From assembly GCA_025531455.1 (NCBI GenBank), contig JAMYHL010000081.1:1-64000 (forward strand): DNA of 64,000 nucleotides, written 5' to 3'. The notes beneath the pieces were generated by a model. That model saw only the letters and a list, made by a program, of their open reading frames with translations, had not been told where the DNA came from and searched no databases. Position 1 is the first letter of the stretch. Each line of letters begins with the position of its first letter. Positions 34,986 through 47,315 of the stretch are shown here, one piece after another. A program made the translations under genes and the position numbers. Source of the stretch: Apiotrichum sp. Y4204 (Eukaryota > Basidiomycota > Tremellomycetes > Trichosporonales > Trichosporonaceae).

Positions 34986-37900
34986 GTGCGGGAGAAGAAC
35001 AGTTTTTAGTCTTTTGGTTGTTTGTGGATGTTGGTCGTCGCTGAGAGAGTGGTGCCGATGCCGAGCGATGCGTGTGCGCGGGTTGTGGCAGGAACGGGGT
35101 TGTGATGGAGAGGAGCAGAGCACCGGCAAGTGGAGGGCAGAAGAAGGGAGAAGAATGTCAGAGTGTCATTGCCCAGCGTCTTGCCGCCAAAAATGAGGTC
35201 ATTTCACGTGGGTTTGCTTCCGAATGGCCAGCCAGCCTGAATTGGTGCCCCTGCCCAGACCACGTGAACCCCATGAAACCCCCCCAAGGCCCCAAGATCC
35301 CAAGACTGAGCACGAATGCTTACTGTGATCGCTCTAAAATTGATGATGGTGAACGAGCTGGCTCTTATGAGTATATGAGAGTTGCTGCTTGGTGTATTTG
35401 CTATGCGTACCATTGGCAGATGTGTATGAATCCCTCCAGATGATTCAAATAGAAAACAAAACCCCCGCAAAAATTTCCCAAAAAAAAAAAAGGAAAAAAA
35501 AAAGAAAAAAAAAAAAAAAAAAAAGCACTTTTCCGTGGTAGAAGACGACACCAATATAAACAGGATAACAGGAAATGACATTTGCAGGCTCGCACATTCA
35601 CACAGAGTGCTGCCACATTCAGTATCAGGACGAGAACCAAACCCAGAAGGGCATGCGGGATACGTTCATGGTTCAGAATGGAAGCTACGAAAGCCTGGTT
35701 ACGGCCAGTTGTACGTTGTCCGAACCTTCCATGTACCCTCGATTACCTGATTGATAACAGACCGAGAGACTGAGAGGGCTCGAAGATTGAGAACGCTATA
35801 AGAGCCGCGACCCGATGCGTTCCGAGGTCGGCGAGCTGCGAGAGCGCAAGCAGCGCGGGCGGAGAGGTGTCGACGGTCATTAGATCACTAGCTCACTGGT
35901 ATCCTTAGCGCTGCTGTTCTGACATGTGGGGCATGTTAGCTCGCAAGCTACACAGCTATGCAGCTAGCGGCTACAGTAGCACTGGTATGCGCGCGATGCG
36001 CAAGTTACGGGGTGCGGACACGAGCTCCTCATCGCCAAGCGTATCATCGGCGGCCGCGAGCGTGCAGCCCAGGCTGGCCCAGCTGGTCCAGCTAGAACCC
36101 AGAAATACATTTAGCAGTACCAGGAATGGAATCAATGGAACTCGCACAATCTATTCAGCACAGATCCACAATGCAGAGAATGATGCACTGGCGCGGAATG
36201 TGAGACCTCCGATCCTCTGAGATCATCTGATCGTTGAGGTCACTGGCATCTGCAGCGGGACGTGCGGAGCGAGATGCTCCGCTGCATCCCGCGCTGGATG
36301 ACTGATCGATGAGTGTGCTTGACCGTGCTTGATAGCTTGATACCCGAGGGGGCCAGGAAAAGGGGGGCGTTCTTACGCCCTTGTTTTGATCTGCAGTGTA
36401 CGATCGGGATCGGCATATGGGCAAATGGGTGGTGGCTGCGGGCTCCTGGGACGCGTTTTGCGGTTCTTCCGACGATATGCGATCCGACGGAACTCGGCCT
36501 CTCGAGGTCTCGGGACATGGTTGCATCATGCATCATGCATGCATGGCAGGGAAATCATATATCATTGTTATCAGCAATCCCTCAATCTCTCAACCTCAAA
36601 CCCGGGCTGCGGACGGAAGACCCGGCAGGGAGAGGGGGAAAGCTTACCAAGCGAGTACACGTATTGACAAGCTGCAGCGGCTGGTCAGGGTCGTGCGCTG
36701 TGCGGCGCGGCAGCCACATGCCCAAGCCCGGGGTGCGCACGCCCGAAGAGTTCAGGGCTGCGCCGTGCCAGCGAACCTGGGCCGGGATCAACCCTGCGCA
36801 GAAAGCGTTCAATCGAGCCCTAGGTTTGAATTCCGACAAGTCGTGTACGGAAGCGGCCAAGAGGCACGCTGGCCCCAGGCAGCTGAGCCATGGTATGCTG
36901 CCTGTGCTTTTGTCTGACCTGTCTAGGACTGGCTGTTCGCGGGATGACAGGTGTCTTGTCGCGGCAAGGAGGATCGGGAGATATCAGGAGGGGATCGAAC
37001 GCCACCTACGCTAGCGAGCAGACTAGATCTTTGGTCCATAACAAACAACGCGTGCTGGTGGTGCCGGTGGTGCAATGTTGGGCTCGAGCGGAGAGGAACG
37101 GAAAGTCACCCGTCTGATCCATGCTCGGCACTGTCACCGCGCGCTGCACGTTCGCTGCCCTCGCCCCTTGCTGGGCCGTGCATGGACGTGCTTGGACTGT
37201 CTGGCATTTGGATGGACCCCCATTTGGAGCAAGGAGCAACTATGGTATTATTGATTATGAGTGAATTCCCGCTTTCGGAAGTAGGCTGCTGGCGGAATTC
37301 TTGTGATCCTGTGCGGATTGCGCAAGTGTGCGGATTGTCTTGGGATATGAGGTCATTGAGAGCATTGAGACCTAATTCTATAACGGGGTGAGGAGGGGAG
37401 GGATCAATGTTGAGTAATCTGGCCCATGCGAGCAAATGCACACCATGAGCAAACTACGTAGCGGAGGAGAGCGGAGGACAGCAGAGAGAGAACGGTGAGC
37501 AATCACTGGCAACGATGGCCAAGGGACCCAAAGGGCTGGCGTGATCATAGCTACCATAGTACCATAGATAGGCTGACAGAGCAGTGACAAGGCAGCAAGC
37601 CCGCAGCGTAAGCCGGGACAAAGTTTAGTAGTCAGCCTTCTCGCGCCTCGACTTATCCCGGCCTCTATCCTGACCCCCCAGGTCATTGTCGGTTTAGGCG
37701 ACTTTTTTTTCCTTGTCCAGCAGCAGCAAGAACCCCGCAATGCATGAGCGCTGAGGGGGCTTCTGGCCTTCTGGGCACAAGGTGTGGCTGGCGGGTGCCT
37801 GCTGACTGCTGGCTTGAGGGGGGCGTGTGTGTGATCTCACCGCAGCACCACTTCTCACACATACTACTGTGATACACCTGTTGCACCATATCCCGGTGAG

Positions 37901-38085
37901 ATAGCCCCACTTGCTCTTCTCGGTCCACTCTGTCCATTCTGGATAAAAGCCAGCGTGTCTGCTCTCACGATTTCTCTCTTCTCTCATCAACTCTTCTAAT
38001 TCTTGCCTCGCATACCCCTCTCTCCCAGTAGAGCCACCTAGATTCACCCACCTCCACCACCACCACCAAATCAACAACCGCCACA
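34986..38085. other. 3.1-kb gene-poor stretch
   Basis: No family could be recognised on either strand. The largest ORF (36313-37014, plus) has random composition and no splice support. An A-rich tract (35480-35524) is interrupted by a few G. The final 150 bp are a pyrimidine and CCACC-rich leader of the flavodoxin gene. A diverged element cannot be excluded. Confidence 0.4.
35480..35524. repeat. A-rich tract
   Basis: Forty-five bases that are A apart from four G. Could be a poly-A relic of retroposition or a simple expansion; no adjacent element was recognised. Confidence 0.85.
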
Positions 38086-39561
38086 ATGTGAGTTCCCACC
38101 ACAACCATTGTCACAACCACCTTTTCTCGTCCTCGTCGTCTCCGTCGTCCTCGTCGCTGACAGCGCTAGGTCGCAGCCCCCCGTCATCGGTGTGATCTTC
38201 TATAGCACTTATGGGCACGTCTCCGCGCTCGCCGAGGAGGTGATCAAGGGTGTCGAGGCCACCGGAGCCATCGTCAAGCCGTTCCAGATTGAGGAGACTC
38301 TTTCCGAGGAGATCCTCACCAAGATGCACGCCGGTGCCTCGCTCAAGCCCAAGTACCCGCTTATCACCCCCGACGCGCTCAAGGAGCTTGACGGCTTCCT
38401 CCTCGGCTCGCCTACCCGTTATGGTCGCCTCCCCGCCCAGGTCTCGGCGTTCTTTGACCGCACCGGTGGCCTCTGGGCCTCGGGTGGCCTCGTCGGCAAG
38501 TTTGCCTCGACCTTCACCTCGACTGCCTCGCAGCACGGTGGCCAGGAGACTACCCACCTCACCACCATCCCCTTCTTTGCTCACCACGGCATCATCTACG
38601 TCCCCATCGGCTACACCCAGCCCTACCTCACCGACCTCACCGAGATCCACGGTGGCTCCGCCTACGGTGCCTCGACCGTCGCTGCCGCCGACGGCTCGCG
38701 CCAGCCTACCGCGCAGGAGCTTGCTCTCGCGCGCTACCAGGGCGAGGTGAGTTAAGAAGTACACCATGAAACTCGCGCTGACATCCAGTACTTCTCCAAG
38801 GTCGTCGCCCAGTCCGTCCGCGGTCGCCAGTAAGTGTCCCATGCGGACCTAGTGTAGCCTTTTTCTTGAGTGGAGCACCGTCCCTGCAAGGTAGGACAAG
38901 CCAGTGAGGCGCTGCCGTGGGGAGGGGCCCATGTTATGCACGATGTATACAACGTACGCGAGCCCTCCCGGCAGCGCACGAATGGGGTCTCTGGCTTGTT
39001 GGAACTACGGGAAAACGGGTGACTACCTCACTGCCTCCACTCTGACACTCCTTGATCCTTACCCTTACCACTCCCGGTCCGATCGGTTATTAACGTGACA
39101 AGTGACTGACACGCAGCCTCCTTCTTTCCGACATGCAGGGCACCACTGGCGCTAGCACTGCTGGCGCCGGTACCGCCGCCGCTGCTGGTACCGCCGCTGC
39201 GGGCACTGCCGCCGCTGGCACCGCCGCCGCCGCCGGCACGACCACCACCGCGGGCGCCGCCAAGACTGCCCCTGTGCAGGCCGCGACCGTGGCCGACGAG
39301 AAGGACCCTAAGGAGAAGGAGGGCTACACCGTCGGCGGTGAGCCTGCCCAGGCCGGTGCGACCGGCACGACCGGCACCGAGAGCACGACCCCCGCCGGCG
39401 CGCCCCCCGTCACTGCCGGAGCTGCTGGCGCTGGCGCTGGCGCCGGCGCCGCTGCTGCCGGTACCGGTGCTGGATCGAGCGCTACCCCCGGCGCCAAGGC
39501 ACCAACCAAGAAGAAGGGCGGCTTCTGGTCGTGCTGTGGCGGCGGCGGCATCGACGCCTAA
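38086..39561 (+). CDS. Flavodoxin-like NAD(P)H:quinone oxidoreductase (PST2/YCP4/WrbA family), 354 aa
   Basis: Two-electron quinone reductase using FMN, protective against redox cycling. Exons: 38086-38087, 38170-38746, 38789-38829 and 39117-39561. The start codon is split: AT in exon 1 and G as first base of exon 2, giving MSQPPVIGVIFYSTYGHVSA. Family motifs are SPTRYGRLPAQVSAFFD, GLWASGGLVGKFAS and STASQHGGQETT, followed by HHGIIYVPIGYT and the end of the fold at YQGEYFSKVVAQSVRG. A long Ala/Gly/Thr-rich linker follows, then GFWSCCGGGGIDA. The CC pair resembles the acylated tail of yeast Ycp4 and suggests membrane anchoring at eisosomes or plasma membrane. The 287-nt third intron is long for this genome. 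Confidence 0.88.
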
Positions 39562-40060
39562 GTCTCTTGAGCATCGGCAACCCCTCTTTTTTCATTCACT
39601 CCAGTTCGCCCATGAATAATTACTTATTATAGTTCTACGCATGCATATACTATCCTCAACCTTGGTAAAGTTCAGCGGTGACTAACATTGAGGTTTGAAA
39701 AGCCGAGAATGCTCTCACCATCGAGAGTGCGGCAAGATGCAGTGTCGAGAATGTTACGGACTCTGCGGTTCATAACGCTCAGATCGCCCAGTTGACGATC
39801 TGATATTTAGGTCTTTTTGCAGAGACGTTACGGAGTTGCCTTACGACGATTGTGATAACGAAATTGATGATCGTAGAAAGAGCAGCAAACCTGCCTTGTG
39901 ACAGATAAGATAAGCTGTCATCTGGCTGGACACATCGTCCGACTACGCATCCACAGCTCTACCCGCAGCAAAAGCCAAGCAAGGTGATGGAAATGCATGA
40001 GCAAATGCAAGGTTATAAGCCGCGAGCGTGCGGGGTATGGTACAACAAGTCTATCGCCGG
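39562..40060. other. Intergenic stretch between convergent genes
   Basis: About 500 bp, AT-richer than its surroundings, with no coding or RNA feature recognised. Confidence 0.4.
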
Positions 40061-42552
40061 CTAGATACGAATCTCGTACACGCGCACGGCGCGGTCGCTT
40101 CCCGCCGACGCGAGGCGGAGCGTGCCCTCGCCCGAGACTGCAGGCCGGAACGCGAGGCGGTTGACTGGTCCTGCGTGGCGCTGTTCCGCAGGAATGGAAA
40201 TAAGCAGCCGCGGTTCCTGTTCGCCAGCCGAGTAGACTTCGATGGCACCGCTCTCCGTCCCGACCGCGAGCACGTCGCGGGTCACGGCCACAGACGTCGC
40301 CGCCTCGCCGAGCTTGATCGTGTGCTTTGCCGCCCAGGATTCCGCCTTGCGCTTGTGCCAGATCTTGACCGTCTTGTCCCTTGACGCGGTTGCGAACTCG
40401 CCCGAGCCCGAGCCCGAGCTAGAGGTTGAAGGGAACCACGCGCAGTCGAGGACCATGCGTGCGTGTGCGCGCTCCTCGGCCGCGGCGGGCGTGTATCCGT
40501 CTCCATTACGCGCAAAGAGGCGCCAGCCGCGGTCGCGCGAGACGGTCAGCAGGAGCGCGTCGTCGGGAGAAAAGGCTATCCGCGTGACCGTGAGCGTGTG
40601 TCCCGCCAGCGGCGTGCCGAGCAGCGCCCAGGACGACGACGAGACGACGCGCACGACCGCGTGTTCCCCCGAACTGGCGCGGCACGCCGTCGCGACCATA
40701 TCCCCGGCATTGCTCGCCGCGAGCGTCGAGAGCTGCTGTCAGCTACTTCTTCCGTAGTATTCTCACCTCGTAACCGTGCCCGTAGATCTTCTCAATCTCG
40801 GGCCACAGCGTGCTCGTGCTCAGCTCGTCCTCGGTCGGCAGCGCGGTAAGCGTGGCGGACACCGAGTCGCGCGCCTCGTTGTTCGTCTTGATCTCCGGCT
40901 CGGTCATGTTCTTTCCGAGTGCGCGGTTGGAGAGCCCCAGCGGGGGCACCGTTGCGCCCTTGGGGAGCTTGGCCTACGATTAGCACAACCTATAGCCAAA
41001 ACTCACCTCCTCATCAGCCGAGACCGCACACACGCCGAGTCCGCGCAGACTAGCCGCAAACCCGCCCGTTGCGTCAAATACGCGAAGCACCTTCTCCTCC
41101 GCCCCGCTCGCAAAGCGGAACGGCGAGAGGAACGCAGCATCCACGAGATCGTACCCGTGAATTTGGGGTCTGGCGATTTCCGCCCACACTGGCGCCTTCA
41201 ACCCTGCAGAAGGGGGGTCACACGCCGCATGGACGCGGGACGTCTGGTCCGCGCTCGCTGACAGGATATAGTCGCCGTGCGGGTCCCATGCGACGCTGTG
41301 AACCGGCCCAAAGTGGCCGGTGAGGCCGGGTGCCGCGTCCCATCCGGATCCGGCGCGCACCCAGCGCTCAACGCCGCCCGTCCACCCCGCCGCAATCACG
41401 CTCTCGGCCTGTGCGCCCCATACCGCCGCGAAAAAGGCCAGGCCCCGCCCGCCAAGCGTACCAAACCGGTGTTCCGGGACCCAGATGCCGTCGCGCGAGC
41501 GACCTGCCGCCGCCGCCTCCGTCTCGCTCGGAGACCAGATGATGAGCGAGTTGTCGGCCGCAGACGAGAGCAGCAGCGGATGCTCCTCTGGCGACCAGTG
41601 GACATTCGTCAGACCCGAGTCGTGGCCGAGGAGTAGTGCCTCGAGTGTCACGTTGTACCTCCGCGGGGAACCTTGATCATCCACGGAGAGAACATGCGCC
41701 TTAGTGGAGAGCTGCACGCCCTCATCACCCCCGATGCGCTGCTCAAACTCGTCCAAAAGATCAAGGCCGCTGGTATCGCTCGCAGCAGGCGCAATACGCC
41801 ACAGACGGATGTAGTTGTCCTGCGCGCCCGTCGCGAGCAGCAGGCAGTCGCCGTACGTCGTGATCGCCACACAGCGCACCCAATCCTCGTGTCCCTCGAG
41901 CGAGAGCATGTGCTTGAACTGCCGTCAGCAGGGATGAATACGTTATACTTACTTTTCCAGCAACGACAGTCCACACCTGGACTTTCCAGTCGGTGCAGCC
42001 GACGACGAGCACAGGCACCCGCGAGCCAGGGAGGAGCGCAACCTCGAGATCGAGCGAGAGGCGGCCTCGCAGGTCCAGGCGCTCGACCTCCTCCACCCCA
42101 CTACCAACCTTCCACCGCTTCACGCTCCCGTCCGACCCGCCCGTGAGGATATCCAACTCATCACAACTCGGAACCACGCCGATCGCCGACACGCTCGCGC
42201 CCTTGTGTGCAAGCACGCTGTGGGTGCATGTGAACTGGCGTCAGCACAACAGAAACAAGCAAATGTGAAGACTTGAACGCACCTGCTTATCTTCACCCTC
42301 GGCCCATACCCTTACGCCGCCGACGCTGTCTCCCGATACGATCGTCGTCTTTCCATTCTCCTCCCGCACGCGCTTGATCGTCGTCACCTCCCCGCCGTGG
42401 CCGAGGAGCGTGGCGTACACTCCCCCCGGAGCGGCCATGTCCCACAGCGCTACGGTGCTCCCCGCACCAAACGCGAACACGCCCGAGACGGTGGCCACCG
42501 CGCACGACGAGGAGCGGTTTGCGCCGATCGAGATGTACGAGGTCGTCGCCAT
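40061..42552 (-). CDS. ELP2: Elongator complex subunit 2 (WD40 protein), 780 aa
   Basis: Part of Elongator, which modifies wobble uridines in tRNA. Exons: 42283-42552, 41953-42234, 41007-41918, 40767-40973 and 40061-40732. Two WD40 propellers are visible as repeats, for example ILTGGSDGSVKRWKV, ATGAQDNYIRLWR, LLSSAADNSLIIWSPSE, ILSASADQTSRVHAA and FATASRDKTVKIWHKRK. Elp2-specific stretches between propellers include VPPLGLSNRALG and LWPEIEKIYGHGYE. Length matches the family. Phases are clean and introns end in CTGAC-type signals. It is divergent from the CCDC47-like gene with 394 bp between start codons. Confidence 0.94.
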
Positions 42553-42946
42553 GGTGGCTGGTAAATATGGATGTGATGTTGTCGACATCCATGGCCCTTT
42601 GAACTTGAACTTTCTGGGTGCGGAAATGTGTGCCGTGCCTGGGGATCACATGAGAGGGGGTGTAATGCTTTTCTGGGGTATTAGAACAGAGAAAAGGCTG
42701 ATTAGGATTTAACACTAATTGTAATCCTAATGATTGGAGGGCATGCAAATGGCCGATGGGCAGAGCTGTCTGGCGGACCAGTCATATCCGGCCGGCACTC
42801 ATTTCTCCAAATCCGGCCCCGCGTGAAGGCTGCGCCAGGCTGAGCGCCTCTGCTCGCTGGCATTCCACCGACATCGATAGCACGACAGCCACCACAAGCA
42901 GCCCCCCATTCCATCACCTCTCTCCTCACACTCACACTCGTTTACA
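42553..42946. promoter_or_regulatory. Short bidirectional promoter, ELP2 / CCDC47-like
   Basis: 394 bp between two divergent start codons. A TC-rich leader precedes the plus-strand gene. Confidence 0.5.
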
Positions 42947-44219
42947 ATGTCCGCCCTCCTCCGCGGCCTGGCCGCCATCTCGCCGCCGCCGCCGTCGAGC
43001 CCGTCGCTCGAGTACGACGGGTTTGAGCTGCGGTGGAAGATGTTCACGTTCCGCCCCGCCGAGTTCAAGTTTGAGGGCCTCATGCTCCTCGTCCTTGGCG
43101 GATACCTCCTTCTCCACTTTGTTGGTCGCGCGATCAACCAGGCCAGGGCGCAGAAGGCGTGAGTTGGATGTGGATGAGTCGTGGATGCCGCTGTGGATGG
43201 GCTGAGTCAAACGCCATCCACATCTCTGTCCCCCCATCCCGAACCCACACTGACCTCAGCTTTGAGCCGTACTACCCGCTCATCCGGAGCCAGTTCTCGG
43301 CGGTGCGCCCTCTGCTCTCCTCGTCGTCAGCGCTGCACCTGCTCTACGCCTCGGGCCGCCGCAACGCGCTCTGCCTGCACGTGACGCTCAAGCTGCGTCC
43401 GCTGCACGACGTCCTCTCCCTCTTCTGGGACTTTGGCTACCAGCTCATCAACCCTGCGTTCGACGGCGCCGAGACGCTCACTTTTGAGGTCACGCTCGGC
43501 CGCGGCACCGAGGGCCTCCAGGACGGCGTCGGCGTATGGGGTGTCGTCGACAAGGGCGTCATGGGCTCGATCCGCGAGAAGCGCTTCGACATGGTGGGTG
43601 AACAGGAGGGAACTTGAGCTGACGGAAGACCTACCCCCGCATGCACGAGTCGGCGGCCATGCCCGTGACCCACGCGCTCTTCGCCGAGCACAACGACGTG
43701 ACCGACCTCCTTATCAAGACTCCCAACGTCGGCGTCGCCGACCTCCTCGCCCAGCCTGCTGCCGCCAGCGTCCTCCGCTACTTTATCGTCACGGACCAGC
43801 CTGACGTGCGCCCCACCAAGGGCCCGCTCCCCGCTTCGAAGAAGGCGCGTGCTGTTGTAGTCTCGCTCCGCAAGCCCGCAAACAGCGAGGAGGAGAGCGC
43901 CGCCACCGCCTGGCTGCAGGTTGCGCTCAACGTCGCCGACCTCCTCGCGCGTCCTGGCACGATCAAGCCCGAGGTTGCCCGCAAGCTCGCGCGCACGCGC
44001 GCAGACGTCGACGCGTCCCTCGCCAAGCAGTACAAGAAGGAGCAGGAGGAGGACGCGGGCGAGACGCCTGTCAGCGAGAACGACAAGCGCGCAGACAAGC
44101 GCGCGGCGCGGAAGCGTGCCGAGCGCGCAAACATGAGCGAAAAGGAGCTCAAAAAGGCCGAGGAGCTCGAGCGTAAGCGCGAAATGCGCAAGCTCCAGAA
44201 GCGCGGCATGAAGCAGTAG
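42947..44219 (+). CDS. CCDC47-like ER membrane protein (DUF1682), 378 aa
   Basis: The animal CCDC47 is a subunit of the PAT complex that assists multipass membrane-protein insertion at the ER. Exons: 42947-43158, 43260-43593 and 43629-44219. A single transmembrane segment lies near residues 45-63 (LMLLVLGGYLLLHFVG). The DUF1682 domain follows, with LIRSQFSAVRPLLSSSSALH, LHVTLKLRPLHDVLSLFWDF and KGVMGSIREKRFDMTYPRMH. The C-terminus is a basic coiled coil (RADKRAARKRAERANMSEKE, then RKLQKRGMKQ), as in CCDC47. The second junction rebuilds the conserved RFDMTYPR. The protein is shorter than animal CCDC47, in line with fungal members, which lack the long acidic luminal region. Confidence 0.85.
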
Positions 44220-44867
44220 CCGTGAGGCATCAAGTGTGCCAGAGAAGAATAGGATGCTGGCCACGGCGCGGCCGGCAGATAATACCAGATAATCAGCTAG
44301 TGATCATATGCATGGGTATCTTGGAGGGATGGGAATGATGATACTGTAGACGCCTGGGGAAGCGATAAAGTTGCACCACGTTGGGCCAAATCACTGCGGG
44401 CAGCGACAGTCAGATACAGACTCTTGACTCAGTGAGTTCTTGACTCCAGTGAGCTTTATAAGCGTGCATACTCCAAGCGACTGACGTGGTAGGCAGTGTT
44501 GGGTGGGTGAGGACGACCACTGACGCAAACTCCCCACGAGTAACAAGTTTAAGAAATGGTCGCGAGCTCGTGTTGAGACAGTCGGCATACTCTTCAATGC
44601 CTCACATCGCGTCTCAAACACTTTCGACAGTCTCCACTCCGTGCACTCCGGCACTAATCAACAATCGTGCAGCTATCAAACACAGAGACGATCGATCCAA
44701 AGAGACGATGTACCCCCCCCGACGCCTCTGTCGATCCCATCACCCCATCGTCTCCTGTCCCTCACCAGCCCCAGTCCCTACCCCTCAATGATTGCCCACC
44801 CTCTATGACATCGCTTGCTTCATGCGCATCTCTATTCTCATAGGGCGAGAACGTTTCCTTTTGCAAA
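44220..44867. other. Intergenic stretch between convergent genes
   Basis: About 650 bp between the stops of the CCDC47-like gene and ATP7. No coding or RNA feature recognised. Confidence 0.4.
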
Positions 44868-45589
44868 CTAGAGGAGGGAGAACTCTCCGAAGCGCTCGCG
44901 GTAGCCGGGGACGGTCCACTTGCCCTTCTTGATCATGGTCTCGACGGCCTTGACGAGCTCGGGCTGGGCCTGGCCGACCTCGGCGACGGTGAGGTCCTCG
45001 AAGGGGCGCGCGTCCTGGATGTTCGAGAGGGTCTTCTTGAGCGACTCCTCCTCGGACGAGATCTTCGAGACGGTCTCCTTGGCGGCCGAAACGGCCTTGC
45101 CCTCGAAAGCGTCAATGACGCCGTTCCACTTGGACAGGTCGTAGGTCACCGGCTTGAAGTCGGCGAGCGTCTTCTCGGCGAGGTCAATCGCGCGCTGGTC
45201 CTTGAGGACGGAGCGGTACGCGGAGAGGTCGAGCTCGGGCATCGTCGTCTTGATGGCCGCGTTCTTGTTCGACGCCGCGGAGTGGCGGGCACGGAAGGCC
45301 TGGAGCTCGGCAATGGTCTCTGCGAGAGTTAGTTTGGGAAAATGCAGGCGGGAACGTAGGCAGGGAGAGCTGGAGCAGGGATGCAGCTGCTGGACGCCGC
45401 GGCGCAGCGAAGCGCGAGCATCATGCGCAATGCCGAGCCGACAGCCGAGCAACAGGCGCCAGGCGCCGGCCCACATCACATCTCTCCTCTCTCCTCCCGC
45501 TACGCCGGATGCGCACCCTTGTTGAGGCCAAGACCGTTGTAGATCTTGGTCCAGTCGACCTTGGAAGACGCGCTGACGGCGGCGGACAT
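44868..45589 (-). CDS. ATP7: Mitochondrial ATP synthase subunit d, 174 aa
   Basis: Peripheral-stalk subunit of F1Fo ATP synthase. Exons: 45517-45589 and 44868-45319, with a 197-nt intron. The N-terminus reads SSKVDWTKIYNGLGLNKETI, then ELQAFRARHSAASNKNAAIK. The core has LSAYRSVLKDQRAIDLAEKT, followed by FKPVTYDLSKWNGVIDAFEG. The C-terminal end KGKWTVPGYRERFGEFSLL is typical of fungal subunit d. Length matches the family (about 174 residues). A 568-codon ORF in the same frame runs through the intron and far upstream and is not the gene. It is divergent from the PABPN1-like gene. Confidence 0.94.
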
Positions 45590-46354
45590 CGTGCTGGGGG
45601 TGAGCAAAAATCGGGGGAACACAAAGAGGGAGCCGAGCCGAGCGTCGGGGCGAGGTGAGTGAAATGAAAGGGGGGAGAGTGGGGGGGGGGGGGAGATGTT
45701 CGGGGTGTTTTGTCGTCGTTTTGTCGTGTACTCGCTGTGCTCGCTGTGCTCGCTCGGGCTCGGCTCGGTGCTGGGGTACGCACAAGGATTGAGTGGTGGG
45801 TGTTTGGTGGTGGAAGACGGAGCAATGGTCGCAGATGGCGGCAGCGAGCGAGGCAGGGGAGGGAGCGAGCAGCGCACTGCAGTCACTCCGGGGAGACCCG
45901 CGCCAGCAGAACGTAGAGCCAGCCTGGCAGGCAGTGCCCAGCCAGCAAGCCAGGTGGTGACTGCAGATTCTGCTTCCGTCTCCGTCCCCTTCATCCCCAC
46001 CAGCCCAAGACTCACCAGCCAACCCGAACTCTCCGTTCCAAGCCGCTCCGACCGATGGTTCCTGGATGTGAGGTGTGCGCACTGGTGCACCAACCCGCGC
46101 TGGACACCCGGCCGGCCTGGACAGTATCCCCGCCCGGAGAGATGATGTGGCACTTTCTCCGACACCTTGCGTGGGATACACGTGACTCCCACGCAGGTGA
46201 CTCATCCCGAGAAATTGGTTCCGCGCAGGCGCAGATGTGATGCAAGTACCTGAAGTGACACAATTGCACAAGCAGAGTCTTGTGGTCTTGTGGAATTGTG
46301 GATCGAAGTTCTCGACATCTTCCTCGTTTGTTTGTTTGTCCACCATCCACCACC
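45590..46354. other. Divergent promoter region of ATP7 and the PAB2 homologue
   Basis: 765 bp with no coding evidence. Contains a G13 run at 45681-45693 and three TTTG repeats before the PAB2 start. Confidence 0.5.
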
Positions 46355-47315
46355 ATGGCCGAGCGCGAAGCGTCCCCGAGGATAGACGATGGCGAGCTGA
46401 ACGTCGACGAGGTGCGTCACAGCTATACGCCTCCCTGCTCTCCATTCTGGGGTCAAGCAGGGAAATCGGCCCGCTGCTCGCGCTGCGATGTACTAATGAC
46501 AGGAACTCACGCTCATGCGTGCGCAGCTCGCGGAGATGGAGGCCGAGAAGAATGCAGTGGGTGGATCGGGACATGAACTGCCTGTCTGTGGCTGCAATAT
46601 TCTGTCGTTAGCCACAGACGGTGATGCTCCTCCCCCACCCCGCCTTCCACACTGACGACAGCTTGCGCAGGCCGAGGAGAAGCCGGAGAAGGCGGACGAG
46701 AGCATGGGCGACGACGAGGACCCGTCCGCCGTCGACGCGCGAAGCGTGTACGTCGGAAATGTGAGTAGAGGGCGGGGTATCGGCGCTCTCGGTGTCTTTG
46801 TACTCAGCGCTGCGTAATCCTGTATCGCCTTCCTCCAACTCACACCAGGTCGACTATGGCGCGACGCCCGAGGACATACAGGCGCACTTCCAGGCGTGCG
46901 GGACGATCAACCGCGTCACGATCCTCTGCGACAAGTTCACCGGACACCCGAAGGGGTGAGTGTGGTGGGGGCTGGTGAACTCCGGCAGCCTAATCTACGG
47001 CAGTCAAAGCTACACCTCCTGCCATTCCCCTTCTCTACGTCCTGTCTCACACGCAGATACGCATATGTCGAGTTTGCCGAGCCGGCGATTGTTCAGAATG
47101 CGCTGGTGCTCAACGAGTCGTCGTTCTGTGGGCGCATCATTACGGTCAAGGAGAAGCGCACCAACGTGCCCGGCATGAGCATGACGAACCGCGGACGAGG
47201 GCGTGGAAGGGGGCGGGGACGGCCGTTCCGGGGTCGTGGCCGGTGAGTCCCGAGAGCTACGAGCGAGGTTGATCTCTGGTGCTGACTCTGCAGTGGCCGT
47301 GGACGGGGCTGGTGA
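46355..47315 (+). CDS. PAB2: Nuclear poly(A)-binding protein, PABPN1/Pab2 type, 171 aa
   Basis: Binds poly(A) in the nucleus and links tail length to RNA decay. Exons: 46355-46411, 46503-46556, 46671-46760, 46849-46955, 47057-47242 and 47294-47315. An acidic N-terminus and short coiled coil ([18 protein letters not shown]) precede one RRM. RNP2 is SVYVGN and RNP1 is KGYAYVEF; family-specific text includes [20 protein letters not shown] and [12 protein letters not shown]. The tail is a pure Gly-Arg stretch ending in GW, the expected site of arginine dimethylation. Exon 3 could instead begin at 46662 after CTGACGACAG, adding LAQ; both keep the frame. Size and layout match S. pombe Pab2. Confidence 0.92.

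Noticed and set aside
35480..35524. Poly-A tail of a retroposed element
   Set aside because: No coding or element sequence, and no flanking direct repeat, could be seen next to the A-rich tract.
36740..36845. Possible fourth tRNA-like repeat (GGTTTGAATTCCGAC near 36823)
   Set aside because: Only the B-box-like word matches; the other shared words, A box and T run are missing.
36313..37014. 233-codon plus-strand ORF in the gene-poor region
   Set aside because: Composition looks random, codon usage differs from the confirmed genes and no family motif or leader is visible. Could be revisited if expressed.
44868..46574. 568-codon minus-strand ORF ending in ATP synthase subunit d
   Set aside because: Only the last 150 codons are ATP7. 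The rest reads through the 197-nt intron, the ATP7 leader and the opposite promoter.
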